A stretch of DNA of 64,000 nucleotides. Source: Larix kaempferi. Its lineage: Eukaryota > Streptophyta > Pinopsida > Pinales > Pinaceae. Where the stretch lies: positions 2,976,001 through 3,040,000 of the forward strand of contig BSBM01000191.1 in assembly GCA_027924585.1 (NCBI GenBank), read 5' to 3'. Positions 53,554 through 64,000 of this stretch are shown here, piece by piece. The notes under the pieces are model-generated. The model searched no databases and was not told where the DNA came from. It saw only the letters and a list, made by a program, of their open reading frames with translations. How positions within the stretch are numbered: the first letter of the stretch is position 1; each line of letters begins with the position of its first letter. A program made the position numbers and the translations under genes.

Positions 53554-54720
53554 TTATATATAGTCTTGATTGGATTTCCTTCCACTTTTGAGAGGAGGGG
53601 AGGGATGAGTTTCCTTCTTCATAAATTCAACAAAGGAAAGAGATTCATATGCCTCAGGTGGATGTGGCACTATAATTGATTTCTCCACAACTTCCTTCTC
53701 TAATTTCACTTCCTCCTCTGATTCCTCTATTTCCTCTTCTCCCTCTAATTCCTCTGCTTCCTCTTCTTCTATTGCTCCATCCCCATTGAATAAAGATTTA
53801 ACTTCAAATGGGTTGAATATGCCTTTAGGGTGCATTCAATATTCCAACTATTTCTCATTTGCTTCATTTTCTTTATATGTATCACCTAGAATTCCGAGAA
53901 CTTTAGATTTGTTATTGATTGGATTCGATGGCCCTTCTTTGGGTGAATTTGAAAACCCCTTGTACTAGGATTTCATATGCTTGCACTTAACTAAAATGAA
54001 TTTGGATTTTCTAATGGGTAGATGCTTTTGGGGAGGCCGATCCTCTTCTATTTTTGAGATTTTTTGGCAAAATGCCCATAAGTATGACATGCAATACACT
54101 TAAAGGGGGTTTGATTGTAATCTAGGCCTCGTGGAGGCTCCACCCATCTATATTGATTTAAAAATCCTCTTGGAGACCCTTCTCCAAGTCCACCACCACT
54201 CAAATGCATGCACAAGAGAATTGATTTCCTTTTGGTTATACTTGGTCAATGTATCAACCCGACTTATTCCCAATATCTCTAAAAGTGATATCATTCCAAA
54301 ATATCAGAGGTAGATGAGGTAACTTGATCCATATGAGAACTAAAGTGATTTCCTCCTCTAGATTGAAGCCAAGGGACCGCATAAACAAATATATTCCCTT
54401 GGAACCCACGAAATAGGGTCCTACTCAAATAATCAAGTCATGTTCCTCCTCGATGACAAAGAGAAACACAAAATAACCTCGACCAGATACAAGCAAAGAT
54501 ACTTGACTTGAATCTTGGGATCCCAATGTTTTGCAACCCATGTTTCCATGACTCTTGAACTAGGCCAAAGGCTTGTAAACTTTCCAACTAGTGCATGATC
54601 TAACAAGATGAGAGCTTTTCTTCTCGGCTTTGAGGATGGGATATCCAATTTTGAGATACCCTCCAATTGTTTTAAAAGACAACCATGCTGAAGTTGGCTT
54701 CTTTTATTCACTTGAGAGAC
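53554..54720 (-). pseudogene. LINE ORF1 relic, second lineage, with knuckle and acidic tail
   Basis: The minus strand reads KLDIPSSKPRRKALILLDHA then FTSLWPSSRVMETWVAKHWD (54,680-54,520), a DUF4283-type pattern with its WP-R-V-W core. A zinc knuckle reads CIACHTYGHFAKKS (54,055-54,099), where the last Cys is Ser. A Glu-rich tail (53,770-53,680) and PHPPEAYESLSFVEFMKKET follow, ending at 53,554. Several stops and shifts are present. It differs clearly from the ORF1 copies of the inverted duplication. No ORF2 was found downstream. Confidence 0.68.
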
Positions 54721-55192
54721 TTTACCATAGAGAACAATGCCTCAATCTCAAGTTGGGTGGCATCTCGCAATTTTCCTTCTTAACGGGATTTCGTCCAAAG
54801 TAGCACATGACACATGGGTTGACCTCCACACAAGCACTCCCTTCGTCGACCTCTAGGTTGTGAGATCCCTACCAAGCAACTATGGATGGAAATGACATGG
54901 AGGGTGGCATTGGTAGGGTGAAACACTAGCCACAAACGAACCTTGACATCCTCTGGAAAGCTTGATGCGATCCCATTCTGATTCTTAACTTATTAAGCAG
55001 TAGTTATTTTTATTTTTATGCATCATGTAATTATAGTTTGAGTAGAATCTTGATATTCCTACCACAAATGATGGCTAAAGGGTATTCAAAGCATAACAAT
55101 CTATATTCTTGTTATGCATTGACGTGTTTTCTATTATTATATTTTTAGTAATATTTTATTAATTGTTGTAAATTTTCATTCTCTGTTTGCAG
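54721..55192. other. No recognisable feature
   Basis: Between the LINE relic and an exon-like island. Nothing firm was seen. Confidence 0.4.
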
Positions 55193-55302
55193 ATAGTGGA
55201 CTAAAACTCTGACTCTTTTCCACGTTCGATGGAACGTGATATAGAACAAAGCGGAGAAGGTTGGATCTCAATACTGGTGCAACGACGGGGATCTCTTCTC
55301 GG
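55193..55302 (+). other. Exon-like island of a possible host gene
   Basis: A pyrimidine-rich stretch and TTTGCAG| precede 55,193, and CGG|GTAAGT follows 55,302. Inside, ATG at 55,229 opens MERDIEQSGEGWISILVQRR then GSLL. GC content exceeds the flanks. The peptide is not recognised, and a retroelement leader or chance signals remain possible. Confidence 0.35.
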
Positions 55303-56255
55303 GTAAGTTTTCAATTCGCCCGAAAATGAAATGGTGTTCTGTGTGTTTTATTCCCTGGCATTTAAATTTCTAAAAACCCTACTGCTTCCTGGTTGTTCTG
55401 TTGTGTTTTTTCCCTAGTGTTCTGTGTCATGTTATATACTATGAGTGCTTTGGAAATGCTCTTACAGTTTCTCGGAGACCAGTGCCTCCACGTTAGAGTC
55501 GGATCTTGGTTGACAATTTAGCCTTGAGCTAACCTGGATAGAAATTGTTCTCTAGTCAAATCTACCTTCTTATAGATCAACTGTAATCTAATTTTACCAT
55601 TCTAGTTTTCGAACTTGCAAACTCTATTTTATAATTTACTGTAGCTTTGATTAAAAAGCACTTACTTCATTTGTAAATCAAGGTATGGAAACTAAGTATA
55701 AAATTGTGTTTGACCTGTCCTTTGCATTTTCAATACGCGCAACTTCAGCTTTTTGTTTTTGCTCTGTCTCATGTCTACATAAATACTGCTCTTCTGTGCA
55801 TGTCATCTTGCTGACAGATAGTTCATATTTAATCATTGTATAATTTTTATTTGCAAGTTTTACAACCTTTTTGCCTCCATTCAACAAATTGAATTGTCTC
55901 CAAAATATTGATTTGTGTTTCATTTGTCAAGAGCTTTTCCAGTCTTGATGTCTTCATCCAAGCGAATAGATTGACAAGCTATGGACAAAGCTATAGTTAT
56001 AGTTGTAGTGTCTCCAAAACAAGACCGGAACCATGTTGTGATTTTCCATATTAAAATTTTAATGAAGACAATGAAATAGTGTTAAATTGGGATGTGTGCT
56101 TTATTTGCATTTTAATTGCCATTGAAATTGCACAAAATTTACTTCATAAGTGTCAAGTTTTGTTGCCCTTCATCTTGACTTTGCATCTGGTTGTAGGTGC
56201 CATCCAACAAATACGATTAGCTTCAAAATGTTGTGTTGTGTTGTATGCTATGTAG
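55303..56255. other. Intron-like or intergenic stretch
   Basis: AT-rich and T-rich on the plus strand, without a domain. It would be intron if the islands at 55.2 and 56.3 kb belong together. Confidence 0.35.
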
Positions 56256-56347
56256 CCCAGTTCAGCTACAAGGAGAACATGAAGCACAAGATTCTGATTT
56301 ACTTTGAGCAGCTGCAGGGGCATTGCCACCTCGTGGCTCTTGTTTGA
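56256..56347 (+). other. Possible terminal exon
   Basis: After TATGTAG|, the plus strand reads QFSYKENMKHKILIYFEQLQ then GHCHLVALV and TGA at 56,345. GC content and the evenly mixed residues are unlike the neighbouring AT-rich DNA. No family is recognised. It could be a decayed exon or chance. Confidence 0.3.
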
Positions 56348-57401
56348 ATAATTTACATGCATTTTTCTATAAAATAATTCGGACACTCAAAATATAATAA
56401 TTTTTCTAATTTTCTAATTTGCAATTCATGTATTTTCTCATGGAATTAGCCAATAATTTTCAAATAATTCCTTAAACAAAATAATATGTGCTTTATTTTT
56501 TTAAGCAATCTTGTATTAATTATTGTGAATATTCATTTTTTTCATTTCTAGAATTATTTTTGAATAATATGCATGCACTTAATAATGAATATGTAAATTT
56601 GTTACAATTGAATATAGTAGTTAATGCCATATCTCAAGACATCATAAGAAACATGTATTATTACACGCATGAAGATAAGTTTCAAATTCAATTTCAATCA
56701 ACCACCTATTGGCAGTGATTTTAAACAATACAAGTTGTAAATTACATAAAAATCCAATATTTGAATTGGTATGTCTTTTGTTTTATGTCCCAAGGGGACA
56801 CACCAAAAGGGAGTCCCATTGCATGTTGCCTTTTTTGAGAAGTAGTAGGCCTACAAAGTTATAGTTTATCAACAACTCATCATTAGGACAAACAATACAT
56901 ATTAAACAAACAATACATACTAAATGCACAACAATGAATTTCAAAACCGTTTTTTTAATCAACTATTAGTTTTTGAGGTTACTGCAAAAGTGTTTAAACC
57001 ATGTTTAGGGGTGCTTCATGAGATTTATGGTCCATGGTGTATGAATTGCCCTGGATTGTCAGTGATGGATTCACACATTGGAGATGGATTACTTAGTGTC
57101 GGCATGGCATTCTTCCTCAGGGAATTTGATATCTTCATACAACTTGGGACATTTTTCATGTTGGACATATGTAGATTTGTTGGTTTCTTGAGAGAATGCC
57201 TTATATTAGAGGAGTGTTTGGTATTCTAGAGGAGGGTGTTGATCCCTATACAACATGGAGTAGCTTGAATGGAGGCATGGATTTGACTCAGGGATGCTTG
57301 GGTTGTGACAATTTTGATGTAGGGGTAGTGCACCCAGTGGAGCACATGACTTAGGAGGAGCATTGGAGTCCTTGAAGGCTTAGAGGGAGTCAGAGGAGGA
57401 G
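56348..57401. other. No gene; ends in a polypurine-like tract
   Basis: The final stretch TCAGAGGAGGAG (57,390-57,401) touches a copia-like LTR start. Upstream, no RNase H could be read. Confidence 0.4.
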
Positions 57402-57790
57402 TGTTGAACACATCTCATGTATTGCCTTTACAGTGGAGCCTTGCTTGTGTACAACATCACCTTGGAGGTTGACTCCACATGTGTAAGCCTACTTCTGGCT
57501 TTTTAGGTTTCTTGTAAAGGTTTATGTCCACATATGTATTGTTGGAATTCCTTACCTCTCATATATATAGAGAGGAAGGACAGAGTCCTTTTATAATCAA
57601 TTATCATTCAATGTCATTCTGTGTTAGAGATGTGAGATGCGAGGAGAAGAGTGCACTAGTCTTTCTCTATCTCCTTGTTCTACATATTTGTTTTGAATTT
57701 TTAATCTTATTCACAGATCTTGACAATTATTTCACAATGATTTCAAGCATTCATTTCATCCCACAGTTTCATTGAATAATTGCACACTGA
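57402..57790 (+). repeat. Copia-like LTR remnant
   Basis: TGTTGAACACATCTCATG follows a polypurine-like tract. A TATA region (CATATATATAGAG, about 57,557-57,570) is in the middle. The right end is not fixed because no primer site or second copy is present. Confidence 0.5.
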
Positions 57791-57819
57791 AAATTTCAAC
57801 TTAAATTGCAACATAAACA

Positions 57820-57960
57820 ATTAAGGCCTCATTCACTCTTAGCCACTTCTCATGACTAATTAAGGCTAAGCACCTCGAGCCTTATTAACTCTTAGTCACT
57901 TCCCATGACTAATCAAGGCTACGTCGGGGCCATCCTCCACTAGCCATTGGTCAATTCTCA
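57820..57960 (+). repeat. About 58-bp repeats, two to three copies
   Basis: CTTAGCCACTTCTCATGACTAATTAAGGCTA-type units recur at about 57,838 and 57,892, with a partial copy at 57,945. Confidence 0.7.
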
Positions 57961-59419
57961 TGACCCTTCTGGGAAAATGTATGTATAATGTTGCCTGATG
58001 CTGCAACCCGGAGAAACATCAACACTTTGTACTTTATCTCTCTCATCTTAGAGGTGCTAGGTTTTCTTGGTGTTTTTGGAGCATTTTAAACACTAGGGTT
58101 AGGGTTTGATACCTTGGAACATTGGAGCTAGGCTTTTTTAATTAAACCCTAGATTGTGCTTGTTGAAAGATGGAGAATGTTGGTGCCAAAAATGGAATTC
58201 CAGCACAACACTCAATAACACCCTTGTAGAGATATCAAGGGGAAAAAGTGAGGATGGAAATGCATGATTTGCTTAAAGCCATAAACTTGCTAACTATGAG
58301 TTTAGCTTTATTAGTTAAACAAATCAATTTAGTCTTTCCCCTTAAGGTTACTAATCATCCAAGTATGTTAATGTAAATATTAAAATGTGCTTTATGCTAG
58401 TGATAGATTTATCTTAAGTGCTTAATTAGAGTGCAAGTCTCGTCCTAAAACAATTATACTAATCGAAATATAATGAAAACAGTCAACTAATAAGTAGACG
58501 TAAAACCATACCAACAAATGATTAATGAAAAATTACTAATTAGAATTGTTAAACACAACATGCATATGCACAATAACTAACTAAATAAAAGAGATAAAAG
58601 TTTGCTTGTAGGTTAAACAAGCAAAGTTGTGAAGTAAATAAAATACCTAGAGACAAATGATGGTAGGCATGCCCACATTTTATTTATTCATTAAAATGTT
58701 TCATGTAGAGCCAATAGTTACCCAAGTAATATCAATAATCAACATGGATTCCAATAAACATGACGTTTATGAGACCATACGTTGTTTACAACAATGTAAA
58801 TCCAAGCAATATGAAGCCCCATACGACGTAGATCCTTTGCTAACCCCACACTTGAATTGTCTAAAGGGTATCTGCACTCATGGTAGTGTTAATCATATAT
58901 ACATTTGTAGAGGAATACATTCATGAATCAAATTAATAGAACTTACCTCAAGAGGGAAGCAATTCCAGTTTCATCCCTAAAAATGGACCTTAGATTGTAC
59001 CATGTCTACCACTGTTAGCATTGTTCGGCCTTTGAAGAATGAACTTAGATACAATGCAAGTAACAAAACAAAGCTATTCCTGCTCCATATAGGTTAGGGC
59101 ATATACATTTTATTTATAAGAGAGGCTGGTGGCTCTTAACCTTGCAAGTCTCTTTTGAACTTTTGAATTTCTTTCTTACGACTCTTCAATTTCCTTTACA
59201 AACTTGTTCCTTTCCTCAAAAGAGATTTTTAGAGGATTTAACTTTTTATGTCTTTTATTTCTTGTGAAAGTTCCCCTTTTATGATTGGTCTTTTTCACCT
59301 TTTTAAATTATATATGACCTCTGAATGACGTCCTTTATGTAACCACATTTATATTGTTGTAACATGCACATGTAATTACGTGCAAAATATTTGTACAATT
59401 AATCCAGTAAAGTTATTTT
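57961..59419. other. No recognisable gene
   Basis: AT-rich, with scattered short frames such as 58,657-58,926 (89 codons) that have no family features. Confidence 0.4.
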
Positions 59420-59643
59420 GAAATATTTAAAACATTAAACTAGTTAGTACCAAAATAAAGTTACCAATTGTCCCATAAATCAAGGGCTTGTAGCCCACTC
59501 ATTTCAACAACAAATATCCTTTAACTTTACTGAAATATTTAAAACATTAAACTAGTTAGTACCAAAATAAAGTTATCAATTGTCCCATAAATCAAGCTTG
59601 TAGCCCACTCACTTCAACAACAAATATCCTTTATGAAAAACTT
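59420..59643 (+). repeat. 112-bp tandem duplication, nearly identical copies
   Basis: GAAATATTTAAAACATTAAAC at 59,420 recurs at 59,532. The copies differ at only a few positions, implying a recent event. Confidence 0.9.
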
Positions 59644-62600
59644 ATAGTCTATTTTCTTAGTCTTGTACAAAGACCTATATCTTCTAAATGGTAACAAGGC
59701 TTGTTCTAACACTACAATGATGAGTTCAAACTTCTTTACCATGTGTTCTCCAATATGCATCTAAGGCTACAATATGGCAATAAACTACCCATTGTCTCTT
59801 AATGTAACCTACACACAAAACAACTAGCTAACAACAATAATCATCAGGATTTCATGTATGCAAAAATTATATCATTAGGTAAGCACACATGGATCGACCT
59901 TGTTTCTTGGTTCCAAAGATTTTTCTTATTTGTTTTCTTTGTATACCAAACAAGTACTAAGCAACTCTCTCTCTCTCTGAGTTTAACTGAATACAATCAA
60001 CCTCTATTTCAATGCCACCAATATTATCCAATATCAAAGGTGCTAACTCTTGCTCTATTTTATGTTTTATCCAATATCTCACTGCTCTTACAACTAGCAA
60101 CTCATTTCAATGGCAAGTTTCATAATTTCATAATGATGATATTGTAGTCATGAATAACTCTGGCAACTTGTGAAACTCTGATTGTTCTAAGGTACCATGA
60201 TTGAGTATACTATGTTTAATAGCCTAGTGCTTGGATTGATTTACCTTGAATGTAGATATCTCAACCAAACCAATCTCACCTTCTAGCTTCATGTGAGTGT
60301 TAAATTTTCAATTCAATCTCATTCACCTGCCATCATTCAATAATGTACTTAAATGAGGAGACCACTTTTCCTTCCTTAATCCACCTTCCACCAATTTAAT
60401 AAATGATATAGGCGAATGTTTTTTCTTTTAAAGTCTTATAAAATAGATTTTAAATGCCATGGGATTAACCATTCATAAGAGACATTTAAAAGATAACAAT
60501 ATGAGAAGGAAACCATACCATGTATTAAAGACATATATGGAATGGCTTGTTATCAAACATATGAAGGATGGGCTTAATATATGAAGAATGGGAATAAGAT
60601 AAACACTACAACAAAACGATTTCAAGGCAAGACCAAAATAACAAGATACAAATGTATGGAGAATGACATACTTATAAAGATTGCATTTTGATAATGGGTT
60701 GAAAGATACATACGTTCACGATTCAATTAAACAATGAATTTGTTATTTACTATCGACCATTTACATCAACTATAGTAGATAAGTTACAAGCCCAACTAAT
60801 GGGAAAATTTCCAAACTCTAATACACATTAACACAACCCTATAATACTTGGGAATTCCTCCTCTCAACCCTATGTATAGACCAGGGAAAAAGAAATGTGC
60901 CCAACAAATGTGAATGCATTGTGCTAATTATGCACACGGTCAAGGGATGAAGAGATATCCCTAGAAAGATAAAAAAAATGCTCACTACAAACAAAATTCA
61001 TCCAATGATTGATAAAACCTTAGAAATACCAATTTGGAAACTCTCTATCGATCCATTTTAGATAACCAATCATCAGATAATTTGATTGGAGCATTCCTAT
61101 TTATTATTTGAATGTAAGGTGTCGGGGGTAGGGGCGATTTGCAACTAGTCCCGATTTCTTAATTGAGGCCCTTTTTAAACTTCAAAATAATGCGCCCAAT
61201 TTTCAAACCCAATGATGAGATTAGGACATATTCAATTGTAGAGAACCTTAGGAGGGTTGGATCCATGGCTCAGGCTTGATTTCTAAATCAAGCTGAAATT
61301 AGATTACCATTTGAAAGTTTTGAAAGGGAAAACAAATGTGCCCAATTTGAAAATTAGGCCCTATTTTAAAATACAGTAATTCCAAGTTATCATTCAAATG
61401 ATTCTTCGGTAAATGGCCTAATTAAAAACGATGCATCTTAAATTCATCTTTCAAATTCTTAAGGACAAGGAGAGCCAATTGTGAATCAAACACAATTTCA
61501 CAATTTGGCAACAATAAACATACCCTTCAAAGAATCCCTTATTTAGATATGACCAATTAACGAATTGGGTATATCGAAGGACTTCCAAGTCCATTTAAAT
61601 GCTAGGTTTAAAAGGGTATGATGGCCAAGTCAGATCATATGGAAAGCTTTACTATAGGATCAAAGTGAATGGATCTTTTAATTACTCAAGGACAAGACAC
61701 CCTCTTTTTAATTTCATAATAAAGGAAAATCATATATGAAAATTAAGAAGTAAGACGCAAAGCAAGCCACTTTGAATGATAGAAATCCCTTACTTTGGGA
61801 ATCACATAAGATTGTGGGATTAATTCACTATGTTAACGCATAACCCAAGCTTTAAAAGAGTAAGGTCAAGTAAAACAAAACATAGCTAAAGAGGCTTGAT
61901 TAAAAATTGAAAATTGGGTCCCCAAGCCATAACTCTTCACTAGGTATTGTTGGATAATGAGGACGAAGTGTAGTGGGTATTAAAAAATATTACCTTGTGA
62001 GGGATTCGACAATCATACTTGTATACCAACCAACAAGGCTCATATATTGTGCTAATATGATGAAATGTTAAGGTTTATTTTTTTATATCTTGCATCAATA
62101 ATCCACGCTAAAGTTTGCATCATAAGACCTAATAGATTTGGAAAATAAAAAATTTCACTAGGCCTAGATATGTTATCCCTTAGGTGTTGCTCCACTTCAA
62201 ATGAGTGACCATAGCACTGACATATATATGCATATATGAATTCACCATTTATTAATTGTACTTCATTTATGAATCATTACCTATTTTTTTTATATATGTT
62301 TTAGCATTAACAAACGAGGGAAGCAATAGTCATTACAAGCTTCATGGGGGATTGCTGGCATTTATTGGGATTTATTAAATGTTTTGTTGCACTTGGTTAT
62401 TTGAGTATTTCCCTTTTTTATTTCCATCCTATAAATTTTGACTCTCCTTTCACATCATCAATTATTTATGTGTGTAGATGGATCTATTGACACATCAAAC
62501 TCAACTGCTAACTAAGATTTAAGGAGAACCATTGTTTAGTCACTTGGAGAGATCATGGTCCAACCACTTACACATAATCTCAACACTTTCTAAATCTATA

Positions 62601-62813
62601 TTCAAGATTGCCTCTCCTTCTGGCGCACAACCCAACAGATACATGTAGAATTCTCCAAGCTTTTCGTCTATGTGATCCTAAGAATAGTGTATGCATAACT
62701 TAGATAAGCTATCAAAATTTGCAATAGGTTGCTTCGTTATGATACTCACAATTATATTTATTCTGACCATTTTCAAGGTCAACATAGAAGATGAGACATC
62801 ATTCCTAGGGGGA
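59644..62813. other. Old AT-rich non-coding DNA
   Basis: No gene, RNA or mobile element was recognised over 3.2 kb apart from a short CT run near 59,965. A weak NIEDETSFLGG reading near 62,780-62,815 could be the end of a copia RNase H tail. Confidence 0.4.
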
Positions 62814-63507
62814 TGTGCTAGTGTGATGTTTTCTTGTTGTAGCTCCTTTGTATTGGCTAGGGTTTTCTTAGTTTTCCCTAGCAAGGGTTTTGGAGAGTTA
62901 GAGGATTGTACTAGTGTTTAAAGGAGGCTATGCTATGTGCATGAAATTCATATTTATACCTATATGTGAAGTTTTTAGTTGTCTAATATCGGTCTCAATG
63001 CATATTTTATTTTCTCTTATCTATTTCATCATGGCTTTGTAATTTCCAACACTAGTATGTCTTGTTGATTTGAGATAAGTTAAGGGTGAAAGCATTAGGG
63101 GTTTTAACATTAATATTGTAGAACATGGGGCATATTTACTTATGTAAGTCCTACTGCCATAAAGTTAATTTCAAATATGGTTTATACATGATAATATTAC
63201 CCTAAAGGGTTGAAGCTTGTTGGTACACTTTTGATATCTTTTCTCTTGGATTGCGTCATTTTTTGGGGTTTTTAAGTGGTGAAATAGGGTTGAAGCTTGT
63301 TGGTACGCTTTTGATATCTTTTCTCTTGGATTGCCTCATTTTTTGGGGTTGTTAAGAGGTGAAATATTGTCTACTGTTGATTTCTTTTAGCATATTTGAT
63401 AGTAGCTATAAATTTGAAAATTCATAAGGGTAATATTTTTTAAACTTGTAGGAAAAAGGTGAATTTTTTTAAGTTGCATTATGTTGCACTTGTACAAAAT
63501 TTCTACA
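62814..63507 (+). repeat. Candidate copia LTR
   Basis: CTAGGGGGA precedes TGTGCTAG at 62,814, and TTTCTACA at 63,507 precedes a decayed primer site. No second copy is available for confirmation. It contains the 80-bp duplication at 63,207. Confidence 0.45.
63207..63366 (+). repeat. 80-bp tandem duplication
   Basis: GGGTTGAAGCTTGTTGGTAC at 63,207 recurs at 63,287, with few differences over the unit. Confidence 0.9.
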
Positions 63508-63520
63508 TGGTATTTGAGCC
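63508..63520 (+). other. Decayed Met-tRNA primer site
   Basis: TGGTATTTGAGCC differs from TGGTATCAGAGCC at two bases and follows an LTR-like CA end. Confidence 0.6.
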
Positions 63521-63689
63521 TTTGTGGTTGAGAACAATCTAGGAGAAAAAGGGATTTAATATTTCAATTAGAGGTGATTGATCAAGGTTGTTGGTCATGA
63601 AACCCTAGGTTCAAGTTGTTTGGGAGAAATGCTCGAACCATAGAAATGGTTTTGTCTTCTTCATATTTCCATTCTTCAAGATGGATTTG

Positions 63690-63890
63690 ACTATGTTCTC
63701 TTGGTCGTCTTCTAACAATATGTCTAGTGTTGGATGGCATGTGGATACTGGAGCTTCAAGACATATGACATATGACAATACATTATTTATCTAGTTTCAT
63801 GAGAAAGAGGGAGGCATGATTGTGGAGCTTGGTGATAGTGGTACTTATCTTATGAGAGGAGTTGGCTCATTTTCTTTCATATGTGTTGGT
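63690..63890 (+). pseudogene. Copia protease relic at the window edge
   Basis: The plus strand reads WHVDTGASRHMTYDNTLF, a stop where the next residue is expected, then FHEKEGGMIVELGDSGTYLM. This is the copia protease with its DTGAS active site. Only about 180 bp separate it from the primer site, so most of gag is deleted. Similarity fades after 63,890. Confidence 0.75.
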
Positions 63891-64000
63891 GCCCTAATTT
63901 TGTCACCATTTTGAGTCTATGATCGTGCCATGGTTATACCATTTTGTCGTTTTTAATACTTCGAATTCATACTTTTCACCATTTAGGCACCAATATCGAC

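Noticed and set aside
1-64000. tRNA, rRNA or snRNA genes
   Set aside because: No cloverleaf with proper A and B boxes or conserved rRNA words was seen; tRNA-like matches are primer sites of retroelements.

Overview
The window is repeat-dominated plant nuclear DNA. Nearly everything recognisable is an LTR retrotransposon (Ty1/copia or Ty3/gypsy), a LINE, or a small non-autonomous derivative. No rRNA, tRNA, bacterial or organellar gene was seen. AT-rich composition, initiator-Met-tRNA primer sites, plant LINE ORF1 proteins of the DUF4283 type, long non-coding LTR elements and deep nesting all point to a seed plant with a large genome. A gymnosperm would fit, but that is inference only.

Layout. 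1-12,028 is an old minus-strand copia element interrupted inside its RNase H domain by a younger, complete plus-strand copia element (1,421-8,381). The younger one has two 503-bp LTRs, the target duplication ACAGA and three inactivating lesions. 12,036-12,775 is an unrecognised protein-like segment with good splice signals, possibly a host gene fragment. 13,168-15,754 is the 5' half of a third copia on the minus strand. 15,775-16,570 is a minus-strand LINE fragment. 16,600-20,290 is the 3' end of a minus-strand gypsy element (RNase H, polypurine tract, LTR). Its LTR hosts a tiny element with three 64-bp terminal repeats (16,801-17,286).

21,022-37,275 is a nest of long-LTR elements with almost no coding capacity, called family R here. 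It has an internal-LTR-internal arrangement on the plus strand, whose LTR is interrupted by a 3.6-kb gag-only element with 200-bp LTRs (24,137-27,709), and a second internal-LTR-internal piece on the minus strand. 37,560-39,430 is a minus-strand gypsy gag/protease relic. 39,733-49,236 is a large inverted duplication: two arms, each a LINE ORF1 joined to a gypsy LTR at the same junction, flank a spacer with copia and gypsy gag relics.

49,500-64,000 is mostly old non-coding DNA: an LTR-like segment, an AT-rich minisatellite, a second LINE ORF1 relic, two exon-like islands (55.2 and 56.3 kb), copia LTR remnants, several short tandem duplications and a copia protease relic at the right edge.

No conventional intact host gene could be established. 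The most unusual features are the tandem 64-bp-repeat miniature element, the gag-only element, the inverted LINE-gypsy duplication, the long tandem-repeat 3' regions shared in style by two nested copia elements, and a cluster of identical splice-donor-like octamers in the old copia.
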